Source: Mesorhizobium sp. (GTDB lineage Bacteria > Pseudomonadota > Alphaproteobacteria > Rhizobiales > Rhizobiaceae). Taken from it: a stretch of 64,000 nucleotides of DNA. This document shows, one piece after another, positions 54,048 through 61,244 of the stretch. The stretch spans positions 162,960-226,959 of the forward strand of contig SUGL01000002.1 in assembly GCA_004963905.1 (NCBI GenBank), read 5' to 3'. The position numbers and the translations under genes were made by a program. The notes beneath the pieces were generated by a model. It searched no databases and was not told the origin of the DNA. It saw nothing but the letters and a program-made list of their open reading frames with translations. How positions within the stretch are numbered: position 1 is the stretch's first letter; every line of letters starts with the position of its first letter.

Positions 54048-55505
54048 ATGACCAGGACGGGTAAAGTTACCGTCGGCTGGCGCTTTGCGCTCGCCATGAC
54101 GGCGTCTATGTTGGCTTGCGGAAGCGCCAGCGCACTCACACTCAAGGAAGCTGTAGCAGTCGCCGTCGAGTCCAATCCTGAGATTGGGCAGGCGATCGAA
54201 AACCGCGAAGCCATCGAATTCGAGCTGCGCCAGGCAAAAGGCCTCTACCTTCCCAGCGTCGATCTGGAAGCGTCGACCGGCGTTCGCCGCCTGGACAATT
54301 CCTCCCGGCGCGCGCTCGACGAACAGCACGACGCTCTCTATCCGAACGAGGCGGACCTCACCGTTTCGCAGACGCTTTATGACAGCGGCGCAAGGCGGGC
54401 CGAATTGAACCGGCAGGCCTCGCGCGTGGACGGGGCTTCCTTCAGGGTGCTGGAACGGTCCGAATTCATCGGGCTTGCCGTCGTCCAGGACTATCTCGAA
54501 TACATGCTGCAGGCGTCGATCGTCGCCGAAGCGAAGAAGAACCTCGCCTTCCATCAGTCCATACTCGGCGACATCAAGCAGGGCATCGCGGGCGGCGCGC
54601 TCAACGATGCCGACCGGCAGCAGGCCGAGGAGCGCCTTTATGCCGCCAAGGCGCGGATGCAGGAGGCAACGGAAGAACTGGAGGCGGCCAAGATCCGCTT
54701 CTTCAAGAATGTCGGCAAGCCGCTGACCAACCCGTCGCGGCCCGCCGATGTGGCCGGCGCGCTGCCACGCTCGCTCGACGACGCGATCGGGCTTGCCCGG
54801 CAGAACAATCCACGCGTGCATATGGCCAACAGCGACATCGACGCCGCCGCATCGCTGGTCGACGCCGCGCGGGCCAAATACGGCCCCACGATCACCGCCG
54901 AGGGTGTCGCCAGGGGAGGATATGACATCGACGGCGACGATGGCGACACCAGCGACCTGCAGGCGCGGGTCGTGCTGCGCTGGAACCTCTATCGCGGCGG
55001 CATCGACAAAGCCAACGAGCAGGAGCAGGTCCGCCGCACCAGCGAGCAGCGTCTCGCGCTGCATCAGGTGCTGCGCGAGATAGAGGAAGCCGTCCGCACA
55101 TCGTGGGACCGCCGCTTCCGCCAGGCGGAACTGGCGCAGACGCTGCGGCTGCAGGCAGCCACCAACGAGAAGCTGGTTGCTTCCTACCGCGAGCAGTTCA
55201 AGGTCGGACAACGCTCGCTGCTCGACGTGCTCGACGCGCAGAATACCCGTTTCAACACCGCAACGTTGGCCGACACCTCGTCCTATGCGTCGCTGTTTGC
55301 AGAATACCGGCTGCTGGCCGCGACCGGGCAGTTGCTGAAGACGATGAACATCCAGCCGGCCAAGCAGGCCGCGGCCTACGCGCGGACGGAATTCGGCGTG
55401 CCGGAAACGGCCGATACCGAAACCTATGCGCGGACGCCGTCGGAGCAGAAGAACGACCTGCCGTTCGACATCCTCGCGCCGGTCAGGAAGAAGCAGCCGA
55501 TGTAA
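54048..55505 (+). CDS. TolC-family outer-membrane pore of a type I secretion system
   Basis: 485 aa. Signal peptide MTRTGKVTVGWRFALAMTAS, cleaved near SASA-LT. TolC repeats: LTLKEAVAVAVESNPEIGQA at the N-terminus and LDDAIGLARQNNPRVHMANS halfway, with TVSQTLYDSGARRAEL and RVVLRWNLYRGGIDKANEQE as the beta-barrel strands and VASYREQFKVGQRSLLDVLD in the second helical hairpin. First gene of an operon with the ABC exporter and adaptor, 30 bases apart. It corresponds to LapE in Pseudomonas adhesin export. Confidence 0.9.
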   Translation: MTRTGKVTVGWRFALAMTASMLACGSASALTLKEAVAVAVESNPEIGQAIENREAIEFELRQAKGLYLPSVDLEASTGVRRLDNSSRRALDEQHDALYPNEADLTVSQTLYDSGARRAELNRQASRVDGASFRVLERSEFIGLAVVQDYLEYMLQASIVAEAKKNLAFHQSILGDIKQGIAGGALNDADRQQAEERLYAAKARMQEATEELEAAKIRFFKNVGKPLTNPSRPADVAGALPRSLDDAIGLARQNNPRVHMANSDIDAAASLVDAARAKYGPTITAEGVARGGYDIDGDDGDTSDLQARVVLRWNLYRGGIDKANEQEQVRRTSEQRLALHQVLREIEEAVRTSWDRRFRQAELAQTLRLQAATNEKLVASYREQFKVGQRSLLDVLDAQNTRFNTATLADTSSYASLFAEYRLLAATGQLLKTMNIQPAKQAAAYARTEFGVPETADTETYARTPSEQKNDLPFDILAPVRKKQPM

Positions 55506-55535
55506 CCATCGATCTCTGGTCCTTCGGGGCGGATC

Positions 55536-57668
55536 GTGAACCAGCAACCTAACATCGTCTCGCCCAAGGAGGCTTTCAAAGCCTGCTTCTCGGCGATTGC
55601 AGCCTATCTCGGCCGGCCGAGCGCGGAGACCGTGCTGTTTGCCGGGGTGCCGATCTCGGAGACGCGCATCGAGTCGGACGACATCAGGCACCTCGCCGAA
55701 CGCATCGGCCTCGAGACACAGGCGTTCGGCCATCGCGATTTCGTGCGTGGCCGCGTCGATCTTCCGGCCATCGTCTTCCGTGCCAACCAGTCGCCGGTTG
55801 CGCTGCTCGCCGAGACCGAGACCGGGCAATATCTGACGGCGCCGCAGGAAAACGGCCGCACCACGATCAGCAAATCGGAACTCGCCGAGAGCTATATCAG
55901 CGGCGGCGCCTCCTTCTCTATCACCTATGCCAACACCGCCGAAGAGATGACGGTCGGCACGGCGCCGAGGATCGAAAGGCGCCATTGGCTGACCGGAACG
56001 ATGGGCGCCTTCTGGCGTACCTATTCGAAGGTCGCGCTGTCGGCGATCTTCATCAACCTGTTGGCGATCGCCTCGCCGATCTTCACCATGAACGTCTACG
56101 ACCGCATCCTGCCGAACAAGGCGATCTCGACGCTCTGGGTGCTGGCGCTCGGGATCGGCGCGGCCATCCTGTTCGATCTCCTGCTGAAGACGGCCCGCGC
56201 CTCGCTGATCGACTATGCCGGACGCAAGGCGGATCTCAGGATTTCCTATCTGCTGTTCGAGAAGGTGCTCAACTCGTCCCTGGCGGCGCGGCCTGGATCG
56301 ACCGGCGAATACGCGAACCGGGTGACGCAATATGAATTCGTGCGCGAGTTCTTCACCTCGAACACCATCAGCGTGTTCATCGACACGGCTTTCGTCTTCG
56401 TCTTCCTGGCTGTCATCTACGCCATTGGCGGCTGGCTGGTGATCATCCCGGCCGTGGCCTTCGTTATCGCCGTCATCGTCGGACTGGTGACGCAGCGGCG
56501 CATCGGCAAGCGGGTCGCCGCTTCCATGAACGAAGCCTCGCAGCGCCAGGCGCTTCTGGTCGAATCGATCTCCACGCTGGAGACGATCAAGTCGCTGCGC
56601 GCCGAGGCCTATCTGCTGCGCAAATGGGGCGAGCATTCGAAGAACGCGGCCAACACGTCGGAAAAGATCAAGGAGCTTTCGGCCGCCGCCGGCAACATTA
56701 CGGGCGCCATCCAGCAACTCGTGACCGTCGCCCTGGTGGTTGCCGGCGCCTACGCCTTCTCGGAGGGCCAGGTCTCGACTGGCGCGATCATCGGCACCGT
56801 CATGCTGGCGGGCCGGGCGGTCGCGCCGCTCGGCCAGATCGCCATCACGCTCTCCCGCTTCCGGCAGGCCATGCTGTCGCTGAGGATCGTCAACACGATC
56901 ATGTCGCAGCCGGAGGACCGGCCCGACACGGTCGGCTTCGTCAACCGGCCTATCCGCAGCGGCGCGATGCTATTCAAGAATGTCGGCTTCGCCTATCCGG
57001 GCACCGAAAACGAGGTACTGACCGGGCTCAACATCGCCGTCAGGCCCGGCGAGCGGATCGGCATCATCGGCCGCATCGGCTCCGGCAAGACGACGATGGG
57101 CCGGCTCATCGGCCGGCTCTTCCTGCCGACTTCCGGAGAGCTGCTCATCGACGGCATCGACATCCGCCAGTACCACCCGTCGGAAGTCCGCGCCGCGGTC
57201 GGCATCGTGGCGCAGGCCGGCGACCTGTTTTCCGGCACCATCAAGGAAAACCTTCTGATGGCCGCTCCGGAAGCGACCGACGAGGAGATCATCGATGCCG
57301 CGAAGGCCGCGGGCGTCGACGACTTCGTCTCGCGGCATCCGCGCGGCTACGACATGAATGTCGGCGAGCGGGGCACCAATCTGTCGGGCGGCCAGAGGCA
57401 AGCGGTGGCGATCGCGCGACTGCTTCTGACCAAGCCGAAAATCGTCTTCCTGGACGAGCCGTCGGGTTCGATGGACCTCGCCTCGGAACGGCAATTGATC
57501 AAGCAGCTCAAGGTCGCATTCGACCGCAACACGACGCTGATCGTGTCGACCCATCGCTACAGCATGCTGGAGCTGGTCGACCGCCTCATCGTCATCGAGC
57601 AGGGCCGCGTGGTCGCGGACGGAGCGAAGGAACAAGTCATACAGGCATTGCAAAAGGCGAATGCCTGA
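55536..57668 (+). CDS. lapB: type I secretion ABC exporter, LapB-like
   Basis: 710 aa. N-terminal C39-like domain (about 1-140) lacking the catalytic cysteine, as in RTX/LapB exporters that use it for substrate binding; six helices (about 155-430, starting SAIFINLLAIASPIFTMNVY); ATPase domain with Walker A GRIGSGKTT, LSGGQRQAVAIA, Walker B KIVFLDEPSGSMD and STHRY. Start is GTG at 55536. It exports an unfolded adhesin from cytoplasm to outside. The giant repeat protein starting at 61245 is the obvious cargo. Confidence 0.9.
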   Translation: MNQQPNIVSPKEAFKACFSAIAAYLGRPSAETVLFAGVPISETRIESDDIRHLAERIGLETQAFGHRDFVRGRVDLPAIVFRANQSPVALLAETETGQYLTAPQENGRTTISKSELAESYISGGASFSITYANTAEEMTVGTAPRIERRHWLTGTMGAFWRTYSKVALSAIFINLLAIASPIFTMNVYDRILPNKAISTLWVLALGIGAAILFDLLLKTARASLIDYAGRKADLRISYLLFEKVLNSSLAARPGSTGEYANRVTQYEFVREFFTSNTISVFIDTAFVFVFLAVIYAIGGWLVIIPAVAFVIAVIVGLVTQRRIGKRVAASMNEASQRQALLVESISTLETIKSLRAEAYLLRKWGEHSKNAANTSEKIKELSAAAGNITGAIQQLVTVALVVAGAYAFSEGQVSTGAIIGTVMLAGRAVAPLGQIAITLSRFRQAMLSLRIVNTIMSQPEDRPDTVGFVNRPIRSGAMLFKNVGFAYPGTENEVLTGLNIAVRPGERIGIIGRIGSGKTTMGRLIGRLFLPTSGELLIDGIDIRQYHPSEVRAAVGIVAQAGDLFSGTIKENLLMAAPEATDEEIIDAAKAAGVDDFVSRHPRGYDMNVGERGTNLSGGQRQAVAIARLLLTKPKIVFLDEPSGSMDLASERQLIKQLKVAFDRNTTLIVSTHRYSMLELVDRLIVIEQGRVVADGAKEQVIQALQKANA

Positions 57669-57685
57669 CTGGGGCGCGTTGGGGA

Positions 57686-58975
57686 ATGTTTGCAAGGGAA
57701 GATCGGCCGCCGCTTTTCGCATCGGCGTCCGTCTACATCATAGGGGCACTGTTCGTGGCCTTCACCGCCTGGGCATCCTTTGCCGAGGTCGACGAGATCG
57801 CGCGCGGCGACGGCAAGGTCATTCCCGCCTCCAAGACGCAGATCATCCAGGCGACCGAGGCCGGCGTGGTCCAGGAGATCGCCGTCAAGATCGGCCAGAC
57901 CGTCAAGAAGAACGACCTGATCATCCGGCTCGACAACTCCGGGAACACATCGAGCCTTGGCGAGGAGCAGGCCAAGGCGCGGGCGCTGCAGGCGCGGATC
58001 GCGCGGCTGAAGTATGAGCAGAGCGGCAATGTCGAGGGGTCCTTTCCCTGTCCGGCGGAAATCCAGAAGGTCGCGCCGGAAATCTGCGACAACGAGCAGA
58101 AGCTGCTGGTCGCGCGCCGCGAGAATTTCGAGGTGAAGCTGTCGGTGCTCAAGTCGCGTCTCGATCAGCGCGAGAAGGAGCTCGACGAAGCAACCGCCAA
58201 TTCCGATCGCCTGTCCAAGAGCCTCGCCGTCAGCGATCAGGAAACGGCACTGGTCGAATCGATGGTCAAGAAGGGGCTGATGGCCAAGACCGAGCAGATC
58301 CGCGTCGAGCGTGAACAGGCCGACCTCCACGGACAGCTCAACCTTGCGGGCGAGACGATCAAGAAGACACAAGCCGCGATCACCGAGGCGCAGCTCCAGG
58401 TCAACGAGCTCGGCCTGCAGCTGCAGCAGGAGGCGCTGAGCGACCTGACGCAGGCGCTGGCCGACCTGTCGGTGGTGGACGAAACCATCCGCGGCGCCAC
58501 CGACAAAGTGGCGAGGACCGACATACGCTCGCCTGTCGACGGCATCGTCAACACGCTCGATGTCAACACGCTCGGCTCCTTCGTGCAGCCCGGCGCGGTG
58601 GTGGCCGGCATCGTGCCGACATCGGAGACCCTGCTTGTCGAGGCGCGGGTCTCGCCGCGCGACGTCGCCTTCATCCAGCCGGACCAGGACGCGCTGATCA
58701 AGGTCACGGCGTATGATTTTTCGATCTTCGGCGGTATCGAAGGCAAGGTCTCCAACATCACCGCCGACAGCCTGGTCGACCAGAAGACGGGCGAGCCCTA
58801 CTACCAGGTGCGCGTCGCGACCGAGAAATCCACGCTGCAACGGAACGGCAAGACCTACTCGATCATCCCCGGCATGATCTGCTCGGTCGACATCAAGACC
58901 GGCCGCAAGACGATCCTCAACTATCTTTTGAAGCCCATCAACAAGGCGCGTCAGGAGGCGATGAGTGAACGATAA
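57686..58975 (+). CDS. lapC: HlyD-family membrane-fusion adaptor, LapC-like
   Basis: 429 aa. One membrane helix near residues 12-30 (SASVYIIGALFVAFTAWASF), lipoyl halves GDGKVIPASKTQIIQATEAG and RTDIRSPVDGIVNTLDVNTL, a long coiled coil between them (about 90-280), and beta-barrel segment VEARVSPRDVAFIQPDQDAL. Links the ABC exporter to the TolC-like pore. The ATG at 57686 is the best start; the frame opens earlier as antisense of the exporter. It overlaps the following gene by 11 bases. Confidence 0.9.
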   Translation: MFAREDRPPLFASASVYIIGALFVAFTAWASFAEVDEIARGDGKVIPASKTQIIQATEAGVVQEIAVKIGQTVKKNDLIIRLDNSGNTSSLGEEQAKARALQARIARLKYEQSGNVEGSFPCPAEIQKVAPEICDNEQKLLVARRENFEVKLSVLKSRLDQREKELDEATANSDRLSKSLAVSDQETALVESMVKKGLMAKTEQIRVEREQADLHGQLNLAGETIKKTQAAITEAQLQVNELGLQLQQEALSDLTQALADLSVVDETIRGATDKVARTDIRSPVDGIVNTLDVNTLGSFVQPGAVVAGIVPTSETLLVEARVSPRDVAFIQPDQDALIKVTAYDFSIFGGIEGKVSNITADSLVDQKTGEPYYQVRVATEKSTLQRNGKTYSIIPGMICSVDIKTGRKTILNYLLKPINKARQEAMSER

Positions 58976-59606
58976 CGCCGCCCGCCCCGACGCTCCCCGC
59001 GAACGGCTGCTGCCGTCGCTCGCGGCCGAGGATTTCGGCCCGGAGTTCCGGGTCGTGGCGCGCGGCGGCGTGCGGCGCGGCATCCGGCTGGAGCGCGCCT
59101 TCTGGGTGTCGCTGAAGCAGATGGCCGAAAGCCGCAAATGCACGATCGGCATGCTGGTCGAGGAGATTGCCGAAAACCATCCCGACCAGGGCAATCTCAC
59201 CTCGGCGATCCGGGTCGCCTGCATGCGGGGCCTGGCCGAGGAAAGCATGACGCTGCGCAAGCTCGCCTCGATCCGGACCATCAACGCGATCCTGGTCGCC
59301 TGCCCCTCGCCCGCCTTCGCGCTGTCGTCGTCGAAGAAGATCCTGACATTCAACGCGCCGTTCCAGCAATTGGTCAGGCGGCAATTGCCGAACGCTCCGG
59401 GCGACGACGGCAGACAGGATCTCAAGCTGGCGCTCGACCTCAACGTCACCGACATCTTCGCCCGCCTCGATGCCAACAGCGAGACACCCGTCACCACCGG
59501 CTTCGTGATCGGCGCCGGCGAGCGCCGGTACCGCGGTCAGCTCAGCGCCGTGCGCGCGCCGGTGGCCGAGCCGGAGCTTTTGATGGCATTCGTCTTCAAC
59601 GGGTAG
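58965..59606 (+). CDS. ribbon-helix-helix plus PAS-like protein in the secretion operon
   Basis: 213 aa, cytoplasmic. Residues about 35-92 fit the RHH_4-type domain: VRRGIRLERAFWVSLKQMAE, SRKCTIGMLVEEIAENHPDQ, GNLTSAIRVACMRGLAEE. Residues about 105-213 look PAS-like (NAILVACPSPAFALSSSKKI, LTFNAPFQQLVRRQL, then strands RRYRGQLSAVRAPV and LLMAFVFNG). It starts at GTG, overlapping the adaptor gene by 11 bases, so it belongs to the export operon. A DNA-binding sensor here suggests feedback or signal control of adhesin secretion. No named family member with this role is known to me. Confidence 0.65.
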   Translation: MNDNAARPDAPRERLLPSLAAEDFGPEFRVVARGGVRRGIRLERAFWVSLKQMAESRKCTIGMLVEEIAENHPDQGNLTSAIRVACMRGLAEESMTLRKLASIRTINAILVACPSPAFALSSSKKILTFNAPFQQLVRRQLPNAPGDDGRQDLKLALDLNVTDIFARLDANSETPVTTGFVIGAGERRYRGQLSAVRAPVAEPELLMAFVFNG

Positions 59607-59691
59607 GTCGGCTGGCGCAGAAATTTGACGGCGCGGACGGTGCTGCGTTGGCATGTCGCATGCGTTGGAGATTGGCCGGGACGTCTGTCAC

Positions 59692-59873
59692 TTCGTCATC
59701 CTCGGGCGCAGCAAGGAGCGAAGCGACGCAGCGCAGACCCGAGGATCCATGCCACGACTTCAACGTGTTGCAACGGTTCAGAATTCTGCTCCGCTGCGCT
59801 CCCCGGCCGAGGTAACGGCATGGATCCTCGGGTCTTCGCTCCGCTTCGCGTCGCTACGCCCAAGGATGACGAC
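59692..59873. repeat. intergenic palindromic repeat, family B (two-part)
   Basis: Starts TTCGTCATCCTCGGGCGCAG and ends GCCCAAGGATGACGACG. Inner parts CAGACCCGAGGATCCATGCC and GGCATGGATCCTCGGGTC are inverse complements, so the whole folds into a long hairpin with CAGAATTCTGCTCCG near its tip. Same family as 51989-52173 and 12966-13028. It lies between the secretion operon and the convergent protease gene. Confidence 0.8.
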
Positions 59874-59945
59874 GTTGGGAAGGGCTTCGGCCAATTGCGA
59901 AGGTTCTGGTGTGCTATCCTTGAATATCTCTAACCGACAAGCGGC

Positions 59946-60920
59946 CTAATTCGCACCAGGACTGGAACTCGCTGGCGTCACCGTCACCTCAGGCGAAGCG
60001 CCCTCGCCCGGCGCGACCGTGGCGAAGCCGCCGGCGATATCGGCGATCTGCGCGCCCGACTTCGATCCGTGGATCCAGGCGCGATCGGTGCTGAAGGAAT
60101 AGAGCGGGACGTAGTCGGGCAGGTCGCGGTCCATCGCGACATTGTTGCTGAGGCTGTCCAGGATGAAGGTGCCGCTTCCCGTGCTCACCGACAGCACGGC
60201 ATGAAAGAATTTCCGGCGGCGATCCTGCAGCACGACGAGCGACATGCTCTGGGGCGGGATGCCGGCGCGCAGCAGCGCCGCCATCTTCAATATCGCGAAA
60301 TCCTCGCAATCGCCGGCGCGATGTTCGAGGATTTCCGACGGCTTCGCCCAGTAGTCGAGCTTGCCGTAGACGGCGCTGTCCTTGCGATAGGCGATCAGCC
60401 GGTTGATGCTGCTGTTGACGAAGGCCAGCTTGTCGCGGAAGCCCTTGCTGCCGGCAATGTCGATGATCTCGCCAAACGCAGCGTTCTCACGATCGCAGAG
60501 ACTTCCGGCCGTGCAGTCGACGATGGCCTTGTAGACAGGAGCCCAGCGCGCGGCGACCGGGAAGTTGTGCATGGACAAGGCCACCGAGCCGAACACGCCG
60601 GGGATGATCGCCCCAGTCTGGATCGGGTCAACCTGGCTCGGGTCGATGCCACCGCCCGAAGAACCCGCCGCCGGGTAAGCGTCGAGGGGTCCGTAAGCGC
60701 CGACGACGCCGGTTATCCGGTAGGCGGCGGCCGGCTGCCAGGGCTGCGGCCTGCTCAGCGAAACGCCGCCGAGAAGGGCTGGCGCAAACACCGTCCGAGG
60801 GGTCGGATTTGCCAGGGAGATCGTGCCGGCGGACGACTGATTCGCCAACCCCGCGAGGCCAATGGCCAGCAGCAGAACCTTGATCCCCGACATCCCCGGG
60901 GCAGTCTTTTGTATTTTCAT
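59946..60920 (-). CDS. lapG: periplasmic transglutaminase-like cysteine protease, LapG family
   Basis: 324 aa. Signal peptide (MSGIKVLLLAIGLAGLANQS, cleaved near SSA-GT). Bacterial transglutaminase-like (BTLCP) domain with a complete triad: Cys205 in HRAGDCEDFAILK, His240 in KFFHAVLSV and Asp255 in FILDSLSNN. In Pseudomonas, LapG clips the N-terminal anchor of adhesin LapA and releases it from the surface; calcium-dependent, held back by LapD. The gene is divergent from the adhesin across a 324-base AT-rich gap. No lapD is seen. Proline-rich and low-complexity stretches precede the catalytic domain. The ATG at 60920 is favoured over GTG at 60929. Confidence 0.87.
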   Translation of the reverse strand: MKIQKTAPGMSGIKVLLLAIGLAGLANQSSAGTISLANPTPRTVFAPALLGGVSLSRPQPWQPAAAYRITGVVGAYGPLDAYPAAGSSGGGIDPSQVDPIQTGAIIPGVFGSVALSMHNFPVAARWAPVYKAIVDCTAGSLCDRENAAFGEIIDIAGSKGFRDKLAFVNSSINRLIAYRKDSAVYGKLDYWAKPSEILEHRAGDCEDFAILKMAALLRAGIPPQSMSLVVLQDRRRKFFHAVLSVSTGSGTFILDSLSNNVAMDRDLPDYVPLYSFSTDRAWIHGSKSGAQIADIAGGFATVAPGEGASPEVTVTPASSSPGAN

Positions 60921-61244
60921 AACGCCCACCTTTGACTGTGGACGCTACCAATCTTGTCTCAAATTATCGGAAAGGAAGGTGGGTAAATTTCCGCGAATCA
61001 ATCTATTCTGTTTTCTATCAAATTTTATTCAAATTTATACTTCTATTTACCAAACCGGATTCGCGCCCCGAAATTGATCAGGCGCGGTTTCGGAGAATAC
61101 ATAACTGCATATATCATACGGATTTACCAAGTGTAAAAAATGCAAATCTCTACATATTCCAGTATATGAAATAAGTTGAAGCTCTGTTGCAAAGTTCGGG
61201 CCTCGCATGTCTCTTTCCGGGAAATGCCGAAGGGGGCTTGAGCT
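60921..61244. promoter_or_regulatory. AT-rich divergent promoter region, protease / adhesin
   Basis: By far the most AT-rich stretch of the window. ATTTACCAA occurs at 61045-61053 and 61122-61130 (77 bases apart), the second within TTTACCAAGTGTAAA (inverted TTTAC/GTAAA). A reversed copy, GGTAAAT-like GGGTAAATTT, lies near 60980. These are candidate operators. The long leader upstream of the adhesin also leaves room for a structured 5' UTR. Confidence 0.5.

Noticed and set aside
54006-56717. 903-codon minus-strand frame
   Set aside because: Antisense of the TolC- and LapB-like genes; no family motifs.
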